The notes under the pieces are model-generated. The model saw only the letters and a program-made list of their open reading frames with translations. It was not told where the DNA came from and made no database searches. From Phylloscopus collybita (taxonomy: Eukaryota > Chordata > Aves > Passeriformes > Phylloscopidae), in the NCBI GenBank assembly GCA_027886175.1, contig JAJNNQ010000137.1, positions 8,932,001-8,996,000 on the forward strand: 64,000 bases of DNA, written 5' to 3'. Made by a program: the position numbers and the translations under genes. Positions 13,478 to 25,851 of the stretch are shown here, piece after piece (positions within the stretch are counted from its first letter, which is position 1; the number at the start of each line of letters is the position of its first letter).

Positions 13478-13877
13478 TTACTATTACCCTCCAGTCCATG
13501 TTCTGAATACCAAAAACTTTTGTTCATTGATCAGCCACCTCTCAAAGGTTCACTTTATGACCTTTCAAGTGGTCCTTTGAGCTTCATACTTTGAGTGTAA
13601 TTAAGCCAAATTCTCCAAGTAAGAAACTGTCTCCCTCTACAAATGATTGAACCTGAACAGAAATTTTCAGAATGTTCTAGTAAAGTAGGTATATTTCCAT
13701 AGGCCAACAGAAGGAATAGATTTTTACTATTTCAAAATCTAAAGGTTCACATAATCTGAACTTTTACAAAATTATATGATAAGAGATATGCTCTCATTTA
13801 TTATAACCTTTAGTGAATTCTTACAGGATTTTTTCCTTTTTTTTTTGCATGCTAGTAATTTGCCTAAGTTATAGATT

Positions 13878-13930
13878 AAAAAAAAAAAACCACACACACA
13901 CACACACACAAAACAAAACAAAACAAAAAA
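13878..13930. repeat. A12 - (CA)n - (AAAAC)n compound microsatellite
   Basis: A run of 12 A, about ten CA units to roughly 13910, then AAAAC-type units. A compound simple repeat inside the 34 kb intron. Confidence 0.9.
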
Positions 13931-14984
13931 CCCACAAGAGGTAAACAGAACAACAAGACCCAAACATGCTCTGTGATCATATTTTAACAGATAAATGTTA
14001 CAGTACCATGGGTTTAATTTCATCTATTCAGAGTAATCTAAGAATAAAAGCATCCTTTTTTTCTTTATTTTTGAGCTCTATGGTTCATCAGACAAAATTA
14101 TAAGCTAAGAAATTCAGTTTTAATGTTTTAATTTCTTATCTCTGTATTTCAGTAAAAAAGTCTAATCTTTATTTATGAGAAAAGTAGTTGAAATACCACA
14201 GAAACCTTAAAAAATTCTAGGAACTCATTCTAATAAGATTTTGTAAAGGTGCATGAGCCTCTGACTGGCAATCATTTGACTTGTAAATGTTCCTTTATAA
14301 CTTTCTTAACAGACCTAGTGAAATTTTATCCATCCTTTCTGCACAGAATAAACCCTGGAGCAAATTGTCTAGGAAACTGTTTCACACTGTCTCCTGAAGA
14401 GGAGCACCCAGGAGTGATTAGCTCTCTTGAATAAAACAGGACATGAAACAAACTGAGAGAAGAGGCACAGCTAACAAATGCCATATTCTTCAGAGTAATT
14501 AAAACACAGAAAAAAGAATTAATTTTTACTTGATCTTAAACTAGCCTAGAGTAACAGTGTTTAAACCACAGGACTCACTGTACTGTGACAAAGAACAGGC
14601 TAAGGGCTTGCTGCATCTCACATCTTAAAAAAAATAGCAATTTAATTTCTTTTAAATCTGAAGGTTGAAATATCAGAAGTATATTAGTTCTTATGAGGAT
14701 GTTCAAAGAAAAATTCCCTAATACTGAACTTTCAATCAGAAATTTTTAAGAGGAGAAAAAAGGCAGATGAAGGAAGTTATTGACAGATAATTATGGTACA
14801 GTTACTGAGATTTGCAAATGCTTTTGTTTATGCACAAATCTATCCTTTGATGTCTGGTTTGTCCAGGCTAAAAATAGGAGGTTTACTGCAGATGAGAAAC
14901 TTTCTTGCATTAGAATAATCAGAGACCGAACACCTCTCCTGTGGAGACAGGCTGAGACATTTGTCGGATTTCTCCAGGTTGTCT

Positions 14985-15310
14985 AAGCCAGGAGAAAGGA
15001 ATACTCTGGGATTTTGTTGTGGCCTTGAAATAGATAAAAGGGACCTATAAAAAAGGAAAAAAAACCTTTTTACCAGGGCCTACAGTGACAATGGTCTTAA
15101 ACTGAGAGTAGGATTAGATTGAATATGAGGCACTGGATCAGGTTTCCCAGAGAAGTGACAGATGCCCAACCCTGGAAGTGTTCAAGGCCAGGCTGGATGG
15201 AGGTTTGAGCAACCTGGTCTAGTGGAAGGTGTCCCTGTCTTGGGGTGGGGTTGGAAGTAGATGATCTTTAAAAATCCCTTCAAACCCAAACCATTCTTTG
15301 ACTCTTTGAT
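14985..15310 (+). mobile_element. CR1 LINE 3' fragment, internally deleted
   Basis: From about 14985 the + strand follows the 3' part of CR1: TTGTGGCCTTGAAATA, then AAAGGGACCTATAA, then TTTTTACCAGGGCCTACAG. It jumps over the usual GTGAGGGTGGTGAG region near 15125 and resumes with GGCACTGGATCAGG, GGAAGTGTTCAAGGCCAGG and AGCAACCTGGTCTAG. It ends near CCATTCTTTGACTCTTTGA, a decayed form of the terminal octamer repeat. It is a dead, short copy with no coding capacity. The CR1 match is from memory of the consensus; the left boundary is uncertain by tens of bases. Confidence 0.85.
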
Positions 15311-17906
15311 ATGAAAGAGTTGACAAAGATTTTTGAAGGGTTCATTCAATACACAAACTGCAAATACACCTCCTTGGTGTGAGTGATGTTCTGGGAACTG
15401 CTGTGCACCCGGGTGTTTGACAGTTACTGAAGTAAAAACATTTCTGTCCTTCAGCAGTGCTTTCTTCTGTACCTTTCATTGGGAGAAGCAGCCACCCACA
15501 TTTCACACACTTCATCCAGTGTTTTGTTTTGAATAGATAAGTAACCCTGTGCCAGGAAAATTCCACATTCTTTTCAATTTCTTACCCTTGGATTGTTTCA
15601 ACTACTGAAGCAACATCAGAATGTCACATGTACAGTATTGGGTAGCAAGAACCTGAAAACTGTTATTTCCAAGAAAAGTTGCATGTATCATTACATAACA
15701 TACAACTGCTTATTTCTATATACATGTCAGGAAGTGACTGAATAGACAGGGGAACTGTGAATTCACATGCTGGAATAGTCTTCAGTTTACCTACAAATCA
15801 TAAACTAGCACATATTTATTTCCTAAATTTATTTATTTCCTAAATTTAGTCAATTGAACTAAACTGAAAAATTTTATCTTCTGTAACAGATTCCTGACTC
15901 CTAGCAGTATAACTAACAGTATATAGATCAGCAATAAATGTCCAAGTCAGAAGCAGTCACTTTCACCATAGCAGAGAATAATTCTATGTTTCTGGACCAA
16001 GGATTGATCCAGGCTTTTTTTAAGGCCTTTTTATACTGTATCTCAAAACCACAGGAAGCACCATCCATTTAAGTCAAATACTAGCTACCTTCCCAACAAC
16101 TCAAAAAATTATGGAATTTTGCACATTTACTCCTAGTATATACCAAAATGTATGAGAACCTGGAAAAAGTCTGAATTTGCAAGTATATTTTTTTAATCAA
16201 CAGTCTTGTACTGAGCAAGTACTTGACCTGATTGTAATGGATATTGATCCATGGATTTAAAGAGAAATACAATCTGAAATATTACCAACACTGACTTGAA
16301 CATAGGTTGAATTGCATTTTTGGTTTTCAGTTTGTGTCATGTACACAGCAAAAGAAATTGCTGCACATTCTCACTGCCTTTCCTCAAGAGCAATAGAAAC
16401 CTGTTAATCTCTTTTAAAAAAACTCATTTTTAATGGCTGTAATACCTGCTTTTGTAGTTCTATTGCCCTTCTGATTTATATGTAGAAGTCTTTCTGCAAA
16501 ATAAAATATTACTGATTAAAACATGATCCTTTCTCAGCAAGATATCTAATTGAAAGAAGAATTGCCAATCTTCTCTACTATCTATATAAATAAAAAGGCT
16601 AAAATTCAACCTGACTTGTTTAAACTGTCTTTAATATAAAATCAGAACCTTTCTGCCATTACCTTCTACCAAGGGTCTGCCTTCTACTACTGGGCAGCAT
16701 AATTTTAACCGATGCCAAAACTTAAAGCAGAAAATACCAGCAAGGGTATTTTCTCACATGAGCAGCTGCCACATTACAGACGAAAAAAAATGACATAAAG
16801 GAATATAAAACAAGTACTGAAAGCTCTTGCAGATAGCCTGTCATATGTTGATTTTAAAAATTGAAAAGATCAGATACACTTTCCTGTCACAAGGGATCCT
16901 TAAGCAATGAATCAGGCCTGTGCATTGACACTAATCCTTATCCTCTCTTGGTTTTTAAAAAGAAATCTGCATTTTATACATGTTCCCTTAAGCTAGGACT
17001 AGCCTTACTAGTAATGCCTAAAACCCACACTTTAAAAACTGAGTCAAGATAAACAGCAGCCTTATAAACCTAAGTATTATCAGCTTCCTCTCTAAACTCT
17101 CAGAAGTATTTTTTATCTATCCCCAATTGGCCCTGTATTCTAATTTCCCACCTGTCTCTCCAGTAATAATTGGAGTAATTAGTTCTGCTTTCCTTAGGTA
17201 TCTGCCAGTACAATCCAGCTGGTTTTCCTAAAAAGAAGCAGAAAGAATTTAAATAAGAAAAAAGTTTGCAGAGTTAAGAAATAGAGGGGGAAAAAGGACA
17301 AATCCTCTATTCTTGTATCCACATCACAAACACTATTGATTTACAGTGTTACAAATCAGCCTGTCCCTGAACTGTCACTGTCAAGTGTCATCAAAAGAAA
17401 AGTAATCCAAGGAGACTGTGCTTAACTGCTCTACAGTTTGTGCAGTTCTGAGTTCTGTATGAACTTTGACTAAAAGGTTATTAGCCCTTAAATTATGTCT
17501 CAAGATAATTTTTTTTAAAAAATAAGGGGTTTTTAAAGTTTTATTTTTAAAAAATCTGCTTTTCCCATGGGATCTATTTAATTTTTTAAAAAATTACTAA
17601 GAAGACAAATGAAAAAAAACAAAAAAGCTGAAAAGCACAAGTGTTTCTTCTGAAAACCAACATCACCCCTTTGAAGTGATATTTTAGTAATCACCTGGAA
17701 AGCCAATTTATTTGCTTAATATTATTAATCACTTTCACTGGCCTAGCTCTTAAATGCATTTCTGTTAACATAAAGTTTCTTGGAACTTTCAGAAAGCCTC
17801 TTCTGGTGAGTTCTTGGGGTTGCAATGAGCCTGGAGTGTTTGGCTGGGAATCAGGATGTTAGCAATTCCATCAAAAAACTGACAAATATACATGGTTTAA
17901 TTTCAG

Positions 17907-17949
17907 AATAATAATAATAATAATAATTATAATTATTAATAATAATAAC
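17907..17949. repeat. (AAT)n microsatellite
   Basis: Seven AAT units, then an imperfect ATTAT centre and further AAT units. It lies about 20 bp before the hairpin at 17972-17990. Confidence 0.9.
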
Positions 17950-17966
17950 AAACAATAAAATTTTGT

Positions 17967-17994
17967 AACCTACGTCTTTTAATAAGACGTGGTT
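17967..17994. repeat. Inverted repeat, 11 bp with one bulge
   Basis: ACGTCTT (17972-17978) pairs exactly with AAGACGT (17984-17990) around the loop TTAAT. Pairing continues as AACC (17967-17970) with GGTT (17991-17994) if T17971 is bulged. Two CpG dinucleotides in a very AT-rich surrounding make it stand out. Function unknown. Confidence 0.75.
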
Positions 17995-20068
17995 ATGAAG
18001 GAAATCTGATTTAGTACTACCTGACACATTTAGTAAACATTGCCATTTAATAATAAAGACTGGCAACACTGGAAAGCAAACAGAGGGATCCCCCCACCAA
18101 AATGGAGTGAAGGTGCTAGAGTGTGATTAACTGAACCTGAGCCTTGTCTTGAGTAAGTCTGAAGAAGGGCTGCTTCATCTAGTGAGTAATTTAAAACTAC
18201 TTTGAAATAGAGTCACTTTCCATGATTAATGTTCATTTAGGATCAGTAAAAGTCAGCCTGAGGCATTAATATAATAGAAAGTGAATTGTTAAATCCTAAA
18301 TGGTTTTCCCTCTGTCATGAAACTGAAACTAGGACTTACCAAGTAGGGCTTTAAAATGTCAGTTTCCTGGAAAATTCAGGTGATCTCTTCCATTTAGCAG
18401 TATGATTAGGATCTAGAATTGTGTGCATGCTCCAAGGAAAATAAACTATGTAAAATTGGATCTGTTTTAAAGTCAAAAATATTTAGTACTCAAATATATA
18501 TAGGCTATTAAGTAGTAGGAATGATGTTAAGGGGGCTTCAAGAAGTCATCCCAATGATTCAAGGCACAATATTGTTCCTAAAAGGTTTTTTTTTGACTTG
18601 CACCAAAAAACTCTAAGCTTGCCTACAAAGGATAACACAGTCTTTCCTATGGAAGAGTTCTTTATTAGAACTTCCCATTTACTGTATTTATTTGAAATGT
18701 TAAAAAAAATCCCCAAAACTGAGATTTTCAGAACCTTTTTCTATACTAGACAGCCCTTTGTAGCTCCTTAACGTCTTAAGACTCTTAACTTTTATTTTAA
18801 GATTATTTATAACTTACGTAAAAATTAAATTATTATGCTGGGGATTCAGAAAAGAGATTTTTTTTTTATTATTTACCCTTGCATATTCTTGAATACAACC
18901 CTCTTTTTTGGACTGATATTCAAACTGTTACTTTGGAATGCTCTTTAAATGCAGATAAATCTAGAGTATTTCCAGGTGGGATCACATGGCATGCTAAAAT
19001 TAAACTTCAGCTGATCTTCATTTTAGCATGTGAGAGTCCTCAAAATTATTGGACAGTAAATTATGTTCCAAGAGAGGCTTTAAAAATCAGTGCATTAGAA
19101 TGAATATGAATCTTTCTTATGATGACCATGCCTGGATATTCCAAGTCTTGTGTCAGTGAGTGTGCTTTCATGTCTATAACTAGAAACCCATGCTTTGTCC
19201 CCCCTTTATTTTCAGATTAATATGTTTTCCATAATTTTCTTTACTGCATCCTATGATAGTAGTCCTACAGGCTTGCAGCTTTAATGAAATGTGTTAAACA
19301 CTGCTGCAATGTGTGAATAATTACTTGTCTGTTAAGGGAACGCTTTGGTGTGTTCATTTCTCATAAAGAATTCCTATCAGTTTGTCCTGTAAAAGCATTT
19401 GTAATTACTTTAGTGTATTATATGTGGATCTTCCCTTTTGTGCATTATTTTTTCTGATGTTAATAGGCTGTGACTGGGAAGGAATCAAATGGACAGGGGA
19501 ATAGCCAAATCTAGTGGCTCAAAGTAGGGCGTGTAGAAGTTGATGCAAATATTTATCCTTATCTGCAAATGGATTCAGGGTCTTCAAACATAGGTGTATT
19601 CTGCTGTCTTAAATACTCAATTTTTCTGCTTCAATCCAGTTGCTGTTCCAGAAAGTTAAGAGTATCCCTCAGTTTCTTAATTAAATCTCCCATTCCAGAT
19701 CTTTTTCCTTTGGTTAGGAGCCAAAAGACTATAATGAAAATTTAAAGCATTTATTTTAGCTTCCTTATTTAATGTTTAGGTGGGTCATATCAGATGAGAT
19801 TAGTACTACCTGGGTTTGCATGTGTGAGTGCTATCCATTACAGAAGTCTTTATTTTCTGAAAACACCCTTTGGTAAGCTTTCTTTCTGTCATACCTTTTT
19901 TTTTAATATTTTATAATATTTTTTTTCTTTGTCTGCCATGTTGGCTTTTCACTCTGACTGACTATGATGTGATAACAACGTGACTGAATTTGCATGCCTT
20001 GGAGAATGTACAAATCTTCTAAGGATCAGCTGTGTCAAATGTCTGATACATACACGTGCCTTCATCTT

Positions 20069-20368
20069 TCACACAGCTGCAATACCTAGAAGTCTCCTTT
20101 TCAGAAGCCTGCTAGTATAGTGCCTCCAATAATTAGGCAGTTTGGGTGATTTACTAATCCTGTGTGTAACTTGCATCAATGCCTGCTGAGCATGCTGTGG
20201 ATTCTTGCTGTTTCCTCCTGCTGCTCGACCAATATCTATAGCATTATTCACCAGCCTCCTAACTGCCTTGGCTGTGCCTGGCTGAGTGTTTAGCTTTTTA
20301 GAAGCACATTCATATTCATGGAACACTCTGCTATATTCTGGAAGGAATTGGATTCTCACTGATCTCAA
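20069..20368 (-). other. Unidentified 99-residue open frame, minus strand
   Basis: On the minus strand an uninterrupted frame runs from a TAA just before 20369 to a TGA at its left end. It has no ATG near its start; the first codon counted here is TTG. The product is basic, with Q/H-rich central helical-looking sequence and a C-terminus rich in Leu, Arg and Lys (YWRHYTSRLLKRRLLGI). Residue use looks more protein-like than other chance frames here, with neither simple-sequence bias nor CR1 similarity. I do not recognise the family. It could be an old retrocopy fragment, an exon of an antisense transcript, or chance. No poly(A) tract follows the stop and no convincing splice acceptor precedes it. 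Confidence 0.25.
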
Positions 20369-22049
20369 TGAAATTATTTACCCTTTCTATAAGCTATGAC
20401 TTTCTGACTAGTCTGATTGTCTGAAGAGTTCTTTCTCGACAAGTAAAAGAGAGAAAAGGAGATCTTTCTACCTTGTCTCTGGACCGTTGTGAAACTAACA
20501 AAAAATACACCTTATCTCATTGCTTATATGCTGGTTTTCAGACTACTTTGGGTTTATTTTATATTTTAAACTGGTATGCAAGTCTCTGACTTTATAAAGA
20601 CACATTTTCCCCATCATTTCTATGTTTGAGAAAGTGAAGCTTACACAATATCCACGCTGAGTATCTTCCTTCCCGCTTGGTGCATCCTTTTCAAACACAT
20701 CCACAAAGCAAAGTTATCTAAATTCCTATAAAATAGTAATATAGATTGCTATAATTCAGAAGAAACTATCAGTGTAACAATTGGTTTTTAAAGCCCATAA
20801 TAAATCTGTACATGAAAGATGCCATTTCCAAAGAAAGGAAACTAAACAGTGTTAGAAAAAGACTGAAAGAAAAATAACATGAGATTTTTTTCCTGTTGGT
20901 GAAGATTTTGGACACAGAAAGAGCTTTCACAGCAGTAGTTAAGCAGAACTTAGGGAGCAGGTCCTAGGAGATGCTCTTCACCTCCCCTAGCAATCACACC
21001 TAACCTAGACGTTGTTCTGCTGATTAAAGGAGCTACTCCAGATATACAAAATTAGAGAAAGAAAATGATATATTGAAGACACTCACCTTCAGAAAATGGG
21101 GATACTTTTAGATATGTGCCTTCTTACAGTATAAGGGAAAAGCCACTCTGATATCATAGCTACATCCAACTATAATACAACAAATCATTTCCCTCTTTAT
21201 TGGCAGCATCTACTGCCCCCAGGTTAGTTGTTCTGAATCAAATTCCAAAATTAAATAATGCAGTTTTCTTGTTGAACAAAGCTGAGTAATTTGTTTCAAG
21301 TACAATTTTCTGCCACTGGCTAAAGATTCGGAATTGAAGACAGCTTGAAAAATGGATATCATAGGAAGTGATGCAAATCCTGAGAGAAAGAACACACACA
21401 AACAACTGCCTGCTCCTCTCTGGGATCAACTGAATATGTGAATACATATTTAAAGCATTGACCAAAGGTAGTAATTATTCCAATTTCTGCTATAATTTTG
21501 AGCTGATATTTCTTTCTTAGAGATACTATGTTTGTTACGATCACAGATTAAAGTAAAAAAAGAAATCAGATCTTTTTGGATGCATTTTTTAAATTTATCT
21601 ACATGATTATTTTTATATTAATAATCCCAATTATACCATAGCAGATTTTTTTCACAAAGAAGGTCCAAAAAATCTATCTGAGCAGATTTCCTAAAGAAAT
21701 TACAAGTTTTGATGAAGTTTTAACTGCTTAATTTACTGTTTTAACTGTTTAAAACAATGCTGAAAAAACTTAGGAAAGGATGAATAAAACTGACATCTTC
21801 CTTAGTTTTCCTAATGAATCATTTGAATGAATAACCTGATCTTTATAATGCAGTCCCTTGTAATGACAAAATGAGTTTTCCAATACATTCTCAACTGACT
21901 GAAGTGCTTTAAGCCTTGTATAAACACTTGTTTTATGGAACCAAGTTACCTTTGATGGTTGGCAGAGGAACTTCAAGGTTTCCACATCATTTTGAAACTG
22001 GCGTTAAGTGGAACAGATGGTGCTTCTGTCTGGAAACTTTAGATAATGC

Positions 22050-23125
22050 ACACTGCACATTCTGTCCTTCCATCTCTTCTGGTGGCCTTTCAATGTCTCC
22101 AGTGAAGAAGACTACATACTCCACACTCTGGGCAATCTGTTCCACTGCTTTGTCACCCACAAAATAAAGAAGTACTTCCTCATATTCAGGTGGAACTTGC
22201 TGTGCATGAGTTTCTGCTCGTGGCTCCTCTCCTATTAGCACCATGGACCAGAGCTCGGTCCATCCTCTTCTCACTGTCCCTTCAGATACTGATAAACATT
22301 GGTCATACTGAAGACATGAGGTCTTCTCTCAGTTGTCTCTTCTCAAAGCTGGATAGGACCAATTCCCTCAGCTTCTCCTCATAAGAGGAAATAATTTTTA
22401 TAGTCCTTTGATGGACCTGCTCCAGGATCTCCATGTTTCTCTTGTGCTGAGAAGCCCAGAACTGGACACAGTACAGCATATGTGGCCTCACTAGGGCTGA
22501 GTAGATGGGCAGGTTCATCTCCCTCATCCTGCTGGTAATGTTTTTCCATTGGCCTTCTTGGCACAAGGGCACATGGAAAGTACATGCAGAGCTAATTGTC
22601 CATCAGGACTCCCAAGTCCTTCTCTGTAGAGCTGCCTTCCACTAGGTCTAATCTGTGCTCCTCCACAGGTGCAGGACCCTGCATTTGTCTTTGTTGAATT
22701 CCAGAAGGTTCTTCTCTGCCCAACCTTCCAGCCTATCAAGGTCTGTCTGAAGAGCTGCACAGCCCTCTGGGGTATGTGCCACTCGTCCCAGCCCTGTGTC
22801 ATCAGCAAACTTGCTGGGAAGTATCCACCCCTTCATCTAAGTCATTGATGAATGAATAAGTTGAACAAGATTGGACCCAGTATCAAAACCCTTGTGGGAG
22901 ATCACCTGTTTCAGGTTTTCATCCAGGTCTCTGTGCCACTGCACACAACCCCCTGAGCTCAGCTGTTCAGCCAGTTCTCCATCCATCTCACCATCTGCTT
23001 GTCCAGCCTTCACTTTCTGACCTTTTTGTGAGGATATAATGGGAGATAGCATCAAAAGCCTTACTGAAGTCTGGTAAACAACATTCCCTGTTGCTGTTCT
23101 CCCCTCACCTATCCAGAGAGCTTTT
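22050..23125 (-). mobile_element. CR1 LINE fragment with decayed reverse-transcriptase sequence
   Basis: Reading the minus strand from about 23125 down, the sequence follows the C-terminal half of CR1 ORF2. A reverse-transcriptase catalytic motif, F-A-D-D, lies at 22798-22809 followed by [21 protein letters not shown]. Further down are LYCVQFWAS (near 22480) and RLPRV-like remains (near 22130). Different parts fall in different frames, so frameshifts have accumulated and no intact protein remains. The copy is truncated at its 5' end and lacks a clear terminal octamer repeat at its 3' end. Other minus-strand frames between 21987 and 22836 are pieces of this element in shifted phases. It is non-autonomous and ancient. 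Confidence 0.93.
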
Positions 23126-24373
23126 GGAATTCAAGTGATGCTTGTGACAGGAGACACTGCCTTCAGTGAGTTAAAGGGAGTTTTACCGTTGGAATTCAGT
23201 ATTTCCCCATTTGAGTTCTGCAAAAAAAAATTGAAATAAATTAGTATATTTCATTGCATTGCACAGGAAATGCTTCACTATTGTATGAATTATAGAATAT
23301 TTATACATGGTCATGACACTCATTGATGACATACACAGCCAAATAGATGCAGTGGGCTGGATGAATAATGTTTAACACTTTAGATTGGGGTTACTTCATG
23401 AAAGTCACTGAAATTGCAGTGGCCTAATAATGGCATGAGAGAAGAGGGATCACAAAATGAGGAACTTTCCAAGTATGTGAAAAATACAGGAGTGGTGCTG
23501 GAGAGTACAGAAAAATTACATTTGAAGCATTTAGATGACTGAGCAACTAAAGTTCTGCAAATGATTCCTGGAAGTGGGAAATCTTTCCTCTGAGCAAACC
23601 TGAGCTATTGTCCAGGTTCTGTAGATGATCCTATTGTCCTATTCTATAGGTGATCTTTAACTCCCCAGGTTATTACAGGGCTGATTCACTGTACTGTATT
23701 TTCTTTAAATAAGCAGAACTATATTTCAGAAAGTTGCTTACTAACACAAACTTGTGCTTTCTAACACAAACTTTTTGGAAGTCAGATAGCTTGTCTTGTC
23801 TTAAGAGAAATATCCAAATTGTGTAATTTTTTTTCTCTTCTTCTAGTTGGTTTCTGTACTGATGTTAGTGGTATTTTTTGTGTCTTTTTTTTTCCTTTTT
23901 TATTTCAGTAAATTGTGAAAAGGGAGCTAGGACCTATGAACCATTTCAAGTGGAACATTTGTATAATGTTATGTTACTATCAAAACAAGTATCAGCAATT
24001 TGAAATTAATTTACATAACTCTAACTTCATCCACAGAGTGTAGATGCTGTTCCCACACCTTGGGCTGGCATGTGTGTAAGGACTTGGTTCCTTTCTCACA
24101 GTTTGCATGGTGGGAATTTTTGTCCAGATACCCAGGCTTGCCTCAGCCTGGCATCTTCCTATTGCTGCCTTCTGCACTTATTGCAAGTTCCCACATCACA
24201 GTGGGGTTTTGTCAAGTGTGCTAATTCCAAACCTTCACTTCAGTTTAGACCTGGAATTAATGCCTTCCTGTTTGCCATCTGTGCCTCTTGTCATGCTTTA
24301 TCTTATGGGAACTTCCTTCCCTGAGAGTGTCTTGAGATATTTCACTGCATTCTTTAAGTCCTGACAACCTCTG

Positions 24374-24455
24374 CATGTATATATAGATATTCATACACAT
24401 ATATAAATTAATGTATCTCACATAGATATATACATACATATGGACACACATATAT
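24374..24455. repeat. AT/AC-rich tandem-like stretch
   Basis: Imperfect ATATAC, ATACAT and ATATAG units on both sides of a short unique core. Simple-sequence composition without gene content. Confidence 0.6.
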
Positions 24456-25772
24456 TATGGCAATAGTTTTTTGACATACCTTTTTTGGAAATTAAAAAAA
24501 CCTGGGTTCTGAATGAAATGCTTCATCTGTGTCTGTGGGGTTCTTCATTAGTCAAAATACTGCTTTTTTCGTTAGCTTTTATTATCTGGAGAATGAACAT
24601 CATTGCTTTTAACTGCCATGGATAACAAAAAAAGATAAGACCTTTGTTGTATAGTGGCTCTGATATAAAAAGGCAACACATTCTATTAATATTCAGTTTT
24701 ACAATTGACTTTCACATGTTCTGCTAATTTAATGGTCTTCTCTATTATAAACATTTACAATAATTTGATGATTAGGGATTTCACTGGAAATTTCTTTTGA
24801 ATCTCAGATAAAGGATAAGGAAAATTATGATCTGATCTTTTAAACTTTGCAAACAGGACTTGCTTTTGTAGTTTGGGCATTTCTCTGAATAGTAAAAGTT
24901 TTATTTCAGTCTCTAACTCATTCTGTCTCTATGTTAATTATCTAATTAAAAAACTTAGAATTTTGTCTACTCTATACAAAAAATCTAATTCAATATCTTT
25001 TTACAGCTGGGACCTCTGAAATAGATAATGCAATGAGGAATTTTATCATGGGAATAATGGGAGTATCAGCCACTTAAATAGAAATTTTATAATCAGTGGA
25101 ATGAAATAACCATTCTGAAGGAACAATTTATCTGACCTGTTTTAGAGATCTGTTTGCAAATAAGACAAACTACATTCTAGAAGAGTAATCCCTCAGATAA
25201 AGACACTGAGGCTCAGAGAGATGAATCCTAGCAGCAGGGTCTATCTCCAACAGACGTTCGGTGACAGTCACTGTAAAACATTAGTCCAAATGCATTAAGA
25301 AGTAACTTTTAACCACATTTAACTTTATTTGACAGAAATGCTAATTTGATTTGGTCTGAAGTTCTAAAACAACTGCTGTGCTCAACACCAAGTGCAATTA
25401 CCATTTGGAGTGTTAAGTTCCATAATTATCTTGAACTAACAAGAAGCACAAGATGGTGTCAATTTGGCGTTTTATTTTTGTTTTATTTGTTAGAAAATAC
25501 TCTAATTAGGGCAGGAAAATAGAATAGGGGAGAAGTTTTGGGTTAACAGTTTACTCAAATACAACATAATCATTTTGAAATCATAGATATAAAATTGTTA
25601 TAGAGAACCAGGATTATTTAATTAAAGGTGAACACTGAAGCAAGTCAAAAAATCTACCAATTTTGTGTATCTTTAGAAGACAAGTAAAAATTCTATTTTA
25701 ATTGCATTTATATAATTTATTATTTTCAGTTGTCCAAATTCAGTGTTTCTAACCAGTCTGATGGAGCTTTGT

Positions 25773-25851
25773 TGTTTGTTTGTTTGTTTTATTAATTGGT
25801 TGGGGTAATTTTTGTTTGTTTGTTTTTTGTTGGTTGGTTGGTTGGTTTTTT
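25773..25851. repeat. (GTTT)n and (GGTT)n low-complexity block
   Basis: GTTTGTTTGTTTG, a short unique gap, a second GTTTG run, then about four GGTT units and a T run. It explains the Asn/Lys/Thr/Gln-rich minus-strand frame that overlaps it. Confidence 0.85.

Noticed and set aside
13209..13594. Several long overlapping open frames on both strands
   Set aside because: They arise from the T/G-only repeat block and are Phe/Val/Cys- or Lys/Thr/Asn-rich in every phase.
21987..22274. 95-codon minus-strand frame that looks like a separate small gene
   Set aside because: It is a shifted-frame reading of the 3' part of the CR1 copy; the CR1 peptide is visible in the adjacent phase.
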